DNA from: Aculops lycopersici
Lineage: Eukaryota; Arthropoda; Arachnida; Trombidiformes; Eriophyidae
DNA: 64,000 nt
Assembly: GCA_015350385.1 (NCBI GenBank)
Contig: WNKI01000001.1
Location: 4,497,332-4,561,331, forward strand
Direction: 5' to 3'
A program made the position numbers and the translations under genes. Each line of letters opens with the position of its first letter. Within the stretch, counting starts at the first letter, position 1. Shown one piece after another: positions 42,141-51,825 of this stretch. The notes under the pieces were generated by a model. It worked only from the letters and a program-made list of their open reading frames with translations. It was not told where the DNA came from and did no database searches.

Positions 42141-43307
42141 ATGTCGACCACCGTAAATAATGAAGAGGATCATGAACTTGAAGAGGGCGAGATTGCTGAT
42201 GATTCCAACGATGACGGTGGATCGATCTCTGACGATTTTGCTGATAATGCTAACGATGTTTTTGGTGACCACAATGCAAAGTTGGCCGATGGTGGTAAGG
42301 TTGGCTATGGGGTTTGTGTTAACGCCGGTGGCCAAATGAACCACTTGGATACTGGCAATAATGTTGATGGCGCTACAACTGATGGGGCTCCTCAGAAGAA
42401 GAGGAAGAAGGTTGTACGAAAGGTTAGGCGAAAGATTAAAGTTAAGAAGAAGGTCTTGAAGAAGAAAGGTCAGGCTAATGATACTGAGGCTAAGGATCAG
42501 ATTAGCCAGCAGCAACAGCAGCCGCTCTTACCACAACACCAATCAGCACCGATGTTGCCCCACCTGCAACAACAGCAACCCATGTTAGGCCAACCAATAG
42601 GTGCCACGAGACTGTTACCCTTGCCTAACAGTAATGATAATAATACTAGCAGCAACACAAGCACCAACAACCAGTCAGCTCAACCTGATTCGCTATGGGA
42701 GCAACAAATTTTGATGCTCCAAGAGATGCAACATGCCCAAATACTCAGAGCCGCGGCAACCGACGAGGATCTCAGGATATTTCCACACCATAATCAATTA
42801 CAATCAACCACTAATAACAATACTTCAATCAACCAACTAATTACGCAACCATTACCATTGATTTCCAATACTACGGCCATCAATAGCGCAACTAACATAT
42901 TGGGCAACAATACTAGTAATATGCAAAATGTCACAATGGCAGCCAGCACGACGCCACCACCACCATTACAACAACAACAGCAACAACAACAACAACAACA
43001 ACAACCACCGCCAAGCCATCAGACCCCAAGTAGTCCTGATGACGAGAATGGAAAGTCTTCATATGAGGCGATTAGTAAAATGTTGACCATGTTGAGAAAC
43101 TCTGCCAATATCTCAGAATCTAGTGAGATGAATGATCAAGATGATAGACAGGATCAGGATAATCTAAGCAAATCATCCGCGTCCAATATCGACGACTCAA
43201 TTGAATATTCGCTAGTTCCAATTCTTGTAGATGGAATCGATTATACAAAATATAAGCTATTGTCACAATACGAGCCCAAGTTTAAGAATGATCCGAGACT
43301 GAAATAA
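42141..43307 (+). CDS. Nuclear-type low-complexity protein with DPRL tail
   Basis: 388 residues. Acidic N-terminus with HELEEGEIADD, a strongly basic cluster (about 93-114, KKRKKVVRKVRRKIKVKKK) that should act as a nuclear localisation signal, a long Gln/Asn-rich centre with poly-Gln (about 277-288), and a conserved-looking C-terminus (about 350-388) ending IDYTKYKLLSQYEPKFKNDPRLK. The ELEEGE start and the DPRL end recall ZC3H4/ZC3H6/Suppressor-of-sable proteins, which restrain transcription of non-coding RNA, but the CCCH zinc fingers of that family are absent. So this is either a fingerless relative or an unrelated protein; the link is weak. The duplicated non-coding module begins about 40 bp after its stop. 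Confidence 0.65.
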   Translation: MSTTVNNEEDHELEEGEIADDSNDDGGSISDDFADNANDVFGDHNAKLADGGKVGYGVCVNAGGQMNHLDTGNNVDGATTDGAPQKKRKKVVRKVRRKIKVKKKVLKKKGQANDTEAKDQISQQQQQPLLPQHQSAPMLPHLQQQQPMLGQPIGATRLLPLPNSNDNNTSSNTSTNNQSAQPDSLWEQQILMLQEMQHAQILRAAATDEDLRIFPHHNQLQSTTNNNTSINQLITQPLPLISNTTAINSATNILGNNTSNMQNVTMAASTTPPPPLQQQQQQQQQQQQPPPSHQTPSSPDDENGKSSYEAISKMLTMLRNSANISESSEMNDQDDRQDQDNLSKSSASNIDDSIEYSLVPILVDGIDYTKYKLLSQYEPKFKNDPRLK

Positions 43308-43346
43308 ACTACAATAAGTAACGAGTATTAGATAGTTTAGTTGAGT

Positions 43347-44060
43347 GCTTATAGCAAACAGGTACAAGCTAATCTTATCTCATTACATTTCAACTAGTGT
43401 GGCCTTCAATGATGCTAAACACTAGAGTAGTTGTTTAATTAACTGCTCAAAAGTTACGAGTGTCCTATGGGTGTTTTTTCTCTCCGTCTGGTGATCGTAA
43501 CTTCCAAGGCAAGACCGAGACTATTGTGTCTATTATCTCTGCATCTATCCACCTATCTTTGAATTCCTGCTAACTAAATTAAGGTGGGCTTTCCCTCTCA
43601 CTCGCCTTCGAAAAATTCCTAGAGAATTTAATTTTCTCTAGCCAGTTGTCACCTGGTCAAGCTTGTCGAAGTGAGCAAAGTTCCATTTGCCTAGCTAGTT
43701 GTAGTTGAAACTCTCATTGAGGTAAGAATTATTCAACCTTGACAATCAGTGACTCGTTGATTCTCGTTAACCATTTGCGCGCCAAGCGACACTCGCCACA
43801 AGCAATCACTACTGTCAAAGTAACTGTAGTTGCTCTATTGTCACCATTGTGCAATAGAGCAACTGGAGCGACAGGTGCGAGTACCTGTGCGCCCAAAGAT
43901 AGCAACCACCTGCAGGCTGCAGCTTGTCATTTTAGCTACTGTTGTCAATGTAGCCAATATTGACTTGACTCAAAAGTTGCAACTAGCCTCTGTCAAGTCT
44001 AGCTCCTTGGACATGTTCTTTATTTCTTTCCCTCTCACTTTCACCTGATGCTTTCCACTC
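43347..44060. repeat. Conserved non-coding duplicated module, copy 2 (partner 10440-11250)
   Basis: Same blocks, order and orientation as copy 1. Best kept are GGCCTTCAATGATGCT (near 43402), GTCACCTGGTCAAGCTTGTCG (near 43647), CAACCTTGACAATCAGTGACT (near 43734) and CTTTCACCTGATGCTT (near 44038). A short perfect hairpin CTAGAGAA...TTCTCTAG (about 43619-43641) occurs only in this copy. It lies between the DPRL-tail gene and the large secreted protein gene at 44471. No frame is shared with copy 1. Confidence 0.75.
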
Positions 44061-44470
44061 ATTAGTCTTCAGCTCATGAAAGTTCCATAGTCTGTCTCAA
44101 ATATTCATCACTTTTTTATTTCAATACATTTCTACAAAGACAATGTCGATGTGTTGCTCGCTTGATCGTCGTCTCTCTTATCCTGAACCACTGACCTTTC
44201 GACCCAATTTTAACGCAAGCATCGGACAGATCATTAGGTTCGCAGGTGGAATGTCACAATTGTGCCAGTGATTTTTATCACTTCAAGCTTGTTATACTTC
44301 TTGCAACATGAATGAGTCTAGTGTGAGGAGACATCAGAGATTAGAAATTCCAAAACACCAAGAAAATTTGAGGATTCAAAGTGTCAAAATTATCACACGC
44401 GAAAGCATCAAATATGATCAATTTATTTAAGTAAATTTATGTAACGTTTGGTAGAAAAGAAGAAATTAAG
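44061..44470. other. Upstream region of the large secreted protein gene
   Basis: About 410 bp, AT-rich, with no gene or clear TATA box. Confidence 0.5.
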
Positions 44471-47400
44471 ATGAGGTTTAGCAGTTTGTTTGGTTCGCCT
44501 CTAGAGGTAAGGCCAAATAAAAGAGACGAGCCAAAGTTTATAGCTGTGATCTATGTTATTTTATCCCTATCATTTACACTTCAACTAGCAAGTGCCAGTC
44601 TAAACTCGCCGGTATCAACGATAGTTAATGATTCAAGTCATCGATACGAGAATCAATCTAAATTTGATCCAACATTGGAACAAAGTTCGAACGGGAGTTT
44701 TTACAAAAGTTACGAGAAACTTCGGTGGACGCGAGAGAATGATGAAGTGTCTACAGTTGGGAGAATCTTGAAGCCCGATATTGACGTGGTAACTGTTAAG
44801 CAAAGAAAGATGTTGGAATATTCACCTTCCTATGACATAATTCCAGACATCGAGCTTGGTGACCATAGCAGGTGGTCGCTGAAGGCAGGAGAAGTATCGT
44901 CTATGGATTCGCATGAGTTCAAGCAAAACTTGGACAAGTTGGAGGGAATAGTGAAGAGGAAACAAAAGCAATTGAGGAAGACGAAGCACAATGAAGATGC
45001 TAAATTAAGCAACAAAACTCTCAGTTCCAGATCCTCGGAGTCGCTTGAGAATGACATCAAGACAATCAATGTATTGATCAACATGCTAACTCTGGCCAAC
45101 ACTAAACTAATGGAGCAACGTAATATATTAGGTACTAAAAATACAACTTATCTTACAGATAAACAGCAGGATGATGGATGGACCGGAAGAAGGAATAGCG
45201 AGATGCAGCTTGCGTCGGATTTGATTACATCAAAGTTGCCCGCTTCGAATCCAACCTCAAAGCAGCGAGGCGTAACCAAGAGGCCAAAAGCAGCCAATTT
45301 GGTTAACTCTTCAGCAAGAACCAATTCGACTACACAAAAAACAACCTCATCATCGACGGCAACCACGACATTACGACCAAATGAAAAATCCAAATCAAAA
45401 GGAAGAAAGGCGACTGGCGGAAAGAAGGTGATGAAGAAAAAAGCGGAAGTTGCAAGCGAAGATGCAAATCTCGTAAGGCCAGGCTACAGTTCGGGTAGAG
45501 GGTTGGGCTCAAGCGAGGCGCTGAGGAGAGCAAGTACAGTTGATAGCGAAAGAATTAATTCATCCAAGGGACAGACAGATTTGAAACACTCGCCCGGCGG
45601 CCACTACCCGGAAGTGTTTGCCTCGAGCCCAATGGTACAAAATAATGGACTCGATCTAATGCAACAACACAGGCCAATAGTTGCACAGGATCTATTAAAT
45701 ATGCACCACCACCACCAACAACAACAACATCCTACCGGAAGTCCTCATTATCCATACAACAATCGACTACCTGTTGAGAATATGTTCATCTCGCGCCATC
45801 CATTGCAGCAGCAACAGGAGTACCAAGATCAAAGTCCACTATATGATCACTTTCACAGGCAACGTCAAATCCTAGGCGGCTCAACGCCAATACCTTTTGG
45901 TGGCACTACTGAGATTCCAACCCCAACAACAATGCAACCGCAAGCCAATGGTGGCAAAGATGATGTTAATCCAGAATTTGAAAACACCAAAGATCCAACA
46001 ACACCCATGGTGCCGCCCTACAATGGACATTCAATGCGAGATCGCTTGCCGGGTCCAATTACAGGTGATCCTCGGCGGCGGCAGCAGCACCAGCATCAGC
46101 ATCAGCAACACCCGACACTAGAGGCTCTGTCTCAACAATATGGCGAGCCGAAGACGGGTGGAGTGCACCCCATTGACTTGTTCAGAGGTGTCGGCAAGCC
46201 GCCAACTTATGATTATAACCTGGTCCCGAATCGGCATAATAATCTGCAATCGCCACACAAAACGGATGAGAATGAGATTGAAACTCACGGTCCATTTGGT
46301 GCCCATCCAAGTCCATTGCAACAGATGATCATGGCGGCCAAACGGCAACAGGAAGCTGCTCTCGCTTATGAGCGTCGTCGGCTCGATTACGAGATGGAGA
46401 TGCGAAAGCGCGAGGAACAAATGAAGCTCCAACACGAGGACCAATTGAAACGTCAGCAAGAGGAGCAGGCACGTCGCGATGAAGCGGGAAAGAAGCAAGC
46501 TGCTAAGGAGGTGGCAGCAAATGCAAATTCCGGAGGCTCATCGAATGAGCAACAAAACCAGGAGCAGCCGGCGAGTGTTCCAAGTGGCAATTCTGAATCC
46601 GGAAATGAAGGTATAGGTAACACGAGCAACGACTCTGAGCAAAATCAAGCCAACAATGAAGCACAAAAGCCAGGAACAGGAGAGCAACAGCAGCAGAGTC
46701 TACCGGAAGAGCAAGATTCGGGAGGTGGAAGTGAGCAAGAGCAACACGAGCAACAACAAAAACAAGAGCAACAAAACCAAAAGGACACCGACGAGGAGAT
46801 GATGAATTTCCAAAAGGAGTTTTCTGCCGACACTGACTTTACCGACTTGTTTCCGCCTGGAATACTAAGTGAGTCTGAGATCAAGGATATGAGGAAGCAG
46901 CAGCAGGAACAGAAGCAACAGGAAGAGGAGGAACAGGAGCGCGAGAGACAGAGGGAGGCCGAGAGTGAGAACGAGGGTGGGGCTGAGCAACCGGAGGTGC
47001 GACAAGACGAGCAACAACAACAACCTCCGAGAGATAGCCAAACTGAGCAGTCGGAGTTGGCGGAAAAATCTGGTCGAGTTCCGCAAGCTACAAGCTTCTT
47101 GAATGCTAGCAGTGTTTCGTATGATACAAGCCAAACTAGTGGGCCACTTGTTTTAAGTCATAATAACAGTAGCAACGACGTGACAAATTTCGCCAAGATA
47201 AAGGGAACGAACCAATCAGAACAATTGAATGTGCCCGCGTTTCTGTTGCACAGTTTACGTAATCTAACCCAATTGGCAGGGGCCAAGAATCAATTAAGTG
47301 GCTCCGTGCAGGTGGCAAGCAATAAAACGCGCCGCTCGCATCAGAGCGAGCCAATGGCAAGCTACAGCCAAGACACCGGCTCGCTGAGTAAATCTCCATT

Positions 47401-47662
47401 CCGTTCCATGCCAAGTGGCGACTCACAATTTGGCGGCGAACACACTACAACCGATGATCCATCGCAAATGGACAGTTGGCAACCACTGAGCAATAAGCTC
47501 GGTGGCGAGGGTAAGAAACTTGAATCTCTGTCGTCGATGGTTCCGGCGCCTAGCTCCAGTCGAACGGGACACCAACAGGAATCAGATGTTCAGTTTGATG
47601 ACGAGAGTGAAATTGTCAGCGACAGTAGCGAGGATTCAGAAATGAGATGGCCAACCTTTTGA
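44471..47662 (+). CDS. Large secreted Q/E-rich coiled-coil protein, unknown family
   Basis: 1063 residues in one exon. A hydrophobic segment at about 25-43 (FIAVIYVILSLSFTLQLAS) after a basic N-terminus should act as signal peptide or anchor. The N-terminal third contains heptad-like Leu/Lys stretches (about 155-215, KLEGIVKRKQKQLRK; NVLINMLTLANTKLMEQR) and a Lys-rich patch. The middle is His/Gln/Pro-rich. Residues about 620-680 form a strongly charged coiled coil (AYERRRLDYEMEMRKREEQ). A better-conserved-looking island, FQKEFSADTDFTDLFPPGIL (about 778-797), sits inside acidic Gln-rich sequence. Only low cysteine content. No recognisable enzyme or binding domain; an extracellular scaffold is possible. 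Confidence 0.75.
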   Translation: MRFSSLFGSPLEVRPNKRDEPKFIAVIYVILSLSFTLQLASASLNSPVSTIVNDSSHRYENQSKFDPTLEQSSNGSFYKSYEKLRWTRENDEVSTVGRILKPDIDVVTVKQRKMLEYSPSYDIIPDIELGDHSRWSLKAGEVSSMDSHEFKQNLDKLEGIVKRKQKQLRKTKHNEDAKLSNKTLSSRSSESLENDIKTINVLINMLTLANTKLMEQRNILGTKNTTYLTDKQQDDGWTGRRNSEMQLASDLITSKLPASNPTSKQRGVTKRPKAANLVNSSARTNSTTQKTTSSSTATTTLRPNEKSKSKGRKATGGKKVMKKKAEVASEDANLVRPGYSSGRGLGSSEALRRASTVDSERINSSKGQTDLKHSPGGHYPEVFASSPMVQNNGLDLMQQHRPIVAQDLLNMHHHHQQQQHPTGSPHYPYNNRLPVENMFISRHPLQQQQEYQDQSPLYDHFHRQRQILGGSTPIPFGGTTEIPTPTTMQPQANGGKDDVNPEFENTKDPTTPMVPPYNGHSMRDRLPGPITGDPRRRQQHQHQHQQHPTLEALSQQYGEPKTGGVHPIDLFRGVGKPPTYDYNLVPNRHNNLQSPHKTDENEIETHGPFGAHPSPLQQMIMAAKRQQEAALAYERRRLDYEMEMRKREEQMKLQHEDQLKRQQEEQARRDEAGKKQAAKEVAANANSGGSSNEQQNQEQPASVPSGNSESGNEGIGNTSNDSEQNQANNEAQKPGTGEQQQQSLPEEQDSGGGSEQEQHEQQQKQEQQNQKDTDEEMMNFQKEFSADTDFTDLFPPGILSESEIKDMRKQQQEQKQQEEEEQERERQREAESENEGGAEQPEVRQDEQQQQPPRDSQTEQSELAEKSGRVPQATSFLNASSVSYDTSQTSGPLVLSHNNSSNDVTNFAKIKGTNQSEQLNVPAFLLHSLRNLTQLAGAKNQLSGSVQVASNKTRRSHQSEPMASYSQDTGSLSKSPFRSMPSGDSQFGGEHTTTDDPSQMDSWQPLSNKLGGEGKKLESLSSMVPAPSSSRTGHQQESDVQFDDESEIVSDSSEDSEMRWPTF

Positions 47663-48355
47663 ATTGAGCATGTATTTTAAGCAAAACTTGTAAATCTTTA
47701 TTCCACTCAATTAGTTTTGGTCTCTTTGGAGGATTCGCAATTGATTCAAATGCTCGGAACAATCAAACATCGAGAAAATCAAACAATCACTCCTCAGCAT
47801 TGTAAACATAAAAAGCTTGTCAATAATCTAATTTCTTGTCAAGATCAAGGATCAATCATCTAGACAATCTTACAATTTTACTCAACCTCGTATTTGATTT
47901 GCTTGCGATCACTCTCTCAAGTAAGCAACCACTTGTTTTTCCTCCCTCTTTCTCTCTCTCTCTCTCTCGTTCCCTATTGCTTCATCCTTATCAGTCCTGT
48001 CCATCTGCTTGTCGTTTAGTGTAGTTTTCCTTCCAAAACCAGCTACTGTCTTGCAATTTTCCCCAATCTTCTCAGTCACCACTTGTTGTTTGCTACTGTC
48101 CTGTTATTGCTCCTGCTCTCTTGCTTCTTGTTGTTATTGTTGGCCCAATGATATGAGGCGATATATCCTTGAACCCAAGTGCAATACTCTCGGTTCTGTT
48201 CCCAGGAAACATCAAAAATTTTTTTTATATTCCGGGTGAAATCATCATTATCAAAAAACAAGACAACGAAGCAACAAGCTGGTGCAAAACAAGAACACAA
48301 GCAGCAACGGCTATCACCCTCCCTGACGACTAAAGAGAGCTAAAAATCCACCTGC
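47663..48355. other. Intergenic, CT tract near 47950-47970
   Basis: About 690 bp between the large secreted protein gene and the SLC22 gene. It has a TC microsatellite and a CCACTTGTTG motif pair (near 47927 and 48077). No gene. Confidence 0.5.
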
Positions 48356-50761
48356 ATGGGACCAGAGGCTCAGTTGAGCGACTTTGTTGGCGACCATGGA
48401 TCGTATCAGCTGACCCTGAGTCTAATTCTATTTATTAGATACATTTTCTTGGGTTTGATGGCCAATAGTGGGCCACTAATGACCCCAGATGTGACCTTCT
48501 ATTGCAAATTGCCCCTCGAGGAGGTGGTGGCTATAATGCCAAATATAACGAGCTTGAGCAAAGTTGAGCAAGAGCTTGAGATTCGTGAGGAATTCAAGAG
48601 AGTTTGTCAGTTGGATTTGCACGTTTATTTAAACTCTAGTCAATTGTATAATAATAACAAAACACAATGGGATAAAATGAGCCATTTAAGTACTGGAAAC
48701 TCGTTGGGTCTCTTGAGGACATTGAATTCCACTGCTAGAATCAGGGAATGCGATGAGTTCACCTACGATATTGCACAGGATCAAGGACGAACCATGACTA
48801 GTGAGTTTGATTTGGTTTGCGATCGAGATAATCTCAGGTCATTGTTTCAAAGTTTACTCTCGGCCTCAATAGTGATGGCCCACGTTTTTTGGGGCACTTT
48901 CTCAGACAAGTATGGCCGCTTTCAAGCTCAACGACTTTGCCTATTAATCTCACTCTGCGCCGGAGTTTTATCCCTATTTGCCCGAGATTTTTGGTCGTTC
49001 GTCGTCACAAGAGCTCTCTGTTCCTTTGGCGACCTAGGCCTTGTGGTCTCGCTAACCACAACTCTCGTGGAGCTTGTGGGCAGTCAATATCGTGGCCTCT
49101 CAGTGGCGGTTGTAAATTTTGGCTACGCTTTGGGTGTCACCCTTTTGCCTTATATTGTGGCCTACTTTGAGGATTTCAGACTAGTCATTGGATTCACAGT
49201 TTTCTGTCACATTTGCACAATTCCCTTTATCCTGGCAACAAACGAATCAGTCAGGTGGTTGCTGACAAATCGGCGATACAATTCGGCCAAAAAGGAGCTC
49301 AAGCGTATAGTTAAATGGAATAGGAGGTTGCAATTGTGGTATAGCCGGCATACGTTTAGTTTGCCCAGGCAAACCAAGTCTGAGTTTATAAACGAGGAGG
49401 AATCAAATGAGAAAGATTTGAAAAGAGAGAGAGAGTTTACAAAAAGTGAGAGAAAGATCACGAGGCTCGAGGAGCGCCAAGCGTTCGAGCTTCTGTTCAA
49501 CAAGTTTGTTGAGCAATTTGAATCTCAAAATTATCAAGAATATTTAAATGCTATTGGCCATCCACATGGCCCAACTATCGACTCTGAGCCGCCAAGTCGC
49601 GTGTTTTCTAGGGAACCGGAGGAGGGCGAACCGTCGGAAGTTGATTGTGTATTGGAGGCAAAATATACGACACAGGCACTTTCGGTTCCGGTGACAATTC
49701 TTACACAAGCACCCGACGACAACGACTACATCCGGCTCAATGAAAAACCTGAGCTCGACATACGAGAGACACAATCGGACGACGAGGAAATAAGAGATAG
49801 TCCAAGAGAGAAGAAGTTATCCCGAATATTGCAGCAGCAGCCGCTTGATGTGTCGCTAGATCATGAGAGGGCAAGAAATCCAAGAACCTCTAGCTCGAAT
49901 GACATTGACTCGGATTCAGGTTACGTGAGGATGCCAAATAAGCGAGCAAATAGTTTGCATTTGGAATCACTGTTGCATCCGAGTTTAGTGGCTGCCTTAC
50001 AGGACAACAAGCGGAAGCGAACGCTCACCTTGCCGACCCTGAGCAGGTGTCCTAGTAACGAGGACAACTCAATTATGTTGAATGTTGTTCGTGAGTATCA
50101 GGATATGGTGCCATTGAGGAGAAATTTGGACAAGCAACAGCCTGATTGCATTAATTTGGTTGCTCACCAATTGAGTTTTGTGGGTCGAGTGAGCAGATTG
50201 TTCAAGGATAAGAAGTTAATGTTGGTTGTTTTTACTCTTGTTTGGACCACCTTCAACTCGGAACTACAGTACACCTCATTCATTATAATCAACCTGGAAG
50301 TTGGAGAAGATCTTTACTTTAACTATTTTCTCGGCGGCTGCATGGAAGCTCTGGCCGCAATTAGCGCCAGTCTATTATTATCCTACGCCCCAAGACGTCA
50401 CTCGCTTATTATTTTCTGGCTCCTCATATCCGTTGCCTGTTTTGGCCTCTCGGCTGCCCACATTGACTCCCATTGGGCCGTTTGGCTCCTGGCACTGGCC
50501 AAATTTTCGCAATCCTCGCTCAGCTCAATCGCACAGGTTGCCGCCTATGAGAGCTTTCCAACCACCTTGCGCCAATCGGGTTCAGGTCTCGTGTTCACCT
50601 TGGGCATGTTGGGCTCTGTCTTTGCACCACTAATCTTTGCCGAGTTTGATGATCAAGTTGGAATGGATCGAGTTCTCATGACTTTCTCCTCCTTCTCATT
50701 GACGGCAGCCATATTGATTTGGAAATTTTTAAATGAAACGAGAAATTGCGAGCTGCAATAG
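48356..50761 (+). CDS. SLC22-type organic cation/anion transporter
   Basis: 801 residues, major facilitator superfamily. The SLC22 pattern is clear: DFVGDHGSYQ at the start, TM1, a large glycosylated extracellular loop with cysteines (about 55-150), then CDEFTYDIAQ and TSEFDLVCDRDNLRSL (about 150-165), the TM2-3 motif GTFSDKYGR (about 180-188), and TM3-6 with FCHICTIPFILATNESVRWL (about 283-302). The usual short cytosolic loop between TM6 and TM7 is expanded to nearly 300 residues (about 310-615), charged and Ser-rich. TM7-12 fill the rest (VFTLVWTTFNSELQYTSF to the end). Typical members have about 550 residues. Substrate unknown. Single exon from ATG 48356. Confidence 0.88.
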   Translation: MGPEAQLSDFVGDHGSYQLTLSLILFIRYIFLGLMANSGPLMTPDVTFYCKLPLEEVVAIMPNITSLSKVEQELEIREEFKRVCQLDLHVYLNSSQLYNNNKTQWDKMSHLSTGNSLGLLRTLNSTARIRECDEFTYDIAQDQGRTMTSEFDLVCDRDNLRSLFQSLLSASIVMAHVFWGTFSDKYGRFQAQRLCLLISLCAGVLSLFARDFWSFVVTRALCSFGDLGLVVSLTTTLVELVGSQYRGLSVAVVNFGYALGVTLLPYIVAYFEDFRLVIGFTVFCHICTIPFILATNESVRWLLTNRRYNSAKKELKRIVKWNRRLQLWYSRHTFSLPRQTKSEFINEEESNEKDLKREREFTKSERKITRLEERQAFELLFNKFVEQFESQNYQEYLNAIGHPHGPTIDSEPPSRVFSREPEEGEPSEVDCVLEAKYTTQALSVPVTILTQAPDDNDYIRLNEKPELDIRETQSDDEEIRDSPREKKLSRILQQQPLDVSLDHERARNPRTSSSNDIDSDSGYVRMPNKRANSLHLESLLHPSLVAALQDNKRKRTLTLPTLSRCPSNEDNSIMLNVVREYQDMVPLRRNLDKQQPDCINLVAHQLSFVGRVSRLFKDKKLMLVVFTLVWTTFNSELQYTSFIIINLEVGEDLYFNYFLGGCMEALAAISASLLLSYAPRRHSLIIFWLLISVACFGLSAAHIDSHWAVWLLALAKFSQSSLSSIAQVAAYESFPTTLRQSGSGLVFTLGMLGSVFAPLIFAEFDDQVGMDRVLMTFSSFSLTAAILIWKFLNETRNCELQ

Positions 50762-51825
50762 AAATTTCTTCTCGCCCTCCCCCTCTCATTTAGACTAAAT
50801 AAAATGTTTATTAATTTGTACAGAATCGACAGAAAAGAAAAGAGAATGAAATGAAATGAAAGAAAAATCTACATCTTTCCCTAAGCAATCAATGGGTCGC
50901 TTATATTTGTTTTATTTATTATTGTTTGTTGTGTCTAATTAAAATAAATAGTTTATCGAAATTGTGTTTTCTCTTTCAGTTCAGATTAGCAAATGAAAAT
51001 TGGTTCTGCGATGATCTTTTCACTGTTAATGTTCCCTTAACTAGACAACAAGAGGCTGTGAGCTTGTCGATTAGTTGACACATTCGTGGTCAACTCATGC
51101 AAGACTATCTTTTGGCCCATTGAACTTGACCTGAAGTAAATTGTGTGATCCTCCGTCGGATTTAGATGCAGAGATTAAGTTTCGAAACTGATATATTTCG
51201 GTGCAGTTTTAAATCTTGTTGATATCTAGCTGATTTGGTTGTGACATTTTCCATGATGATTATCTATTTCTCAGTCTCTCTAAAATCTTTCAAGTTGTGG
51301 AATGAGTTTTTTGCGTTGGCGTTGGATCATTTAAACACTTAGACAGAGAGACTAGTCCGCAAGCGCTTCCTACAAAAGGAGTTGCGCAACAGGTGGAAGT
51401 TTTGCAGGATTATGAGTGGATGTGGTTGGTTGATGATCGTTAGGTAAGCAGCTAGGTAAATAGGTAGGTAAGCAGGTGAGGTCACTGAATGTCGTCGACT
51501 CGGCCACTTGTTGCTTGTGGCCAAGTTGATGTTGCTATCTTCTTCTTCTTCTTTTTATCGTTATCTTTTGATCGTAATCATTACCGTAGCTTCTCCCGAT
51601 TATTTACACCGGCTACTGCTACAGATAAAGAATTCTAACTTTCCTATGCTATCTTCGCCCATCTGTCACATATTTTACTTCCTGAGTTCAGTTGAATTAC
51701 GCCACTTCAAAGATCTAAATATCTGCGACAACAGGTGGACGGCGGCGGCAGTGGTTGCGACATTCCAAGACACTAGGCACTTGGCGAGGTGGATAAAGCG
51801 TTTTGGTTTTAGGGGCGTTCATTCC
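50762..51825. other. Convergent intergenic region
   Basis: 3' flanks of the SLC22 gene (AATAAA near 50800) and of the Ser/Gln-rich gene. Two CAACAGGTGG motifs lie near 51388 and 51731. Tandem AGGTA units lie near 51441-51475. No gene is supported. Confidence 0.5.
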
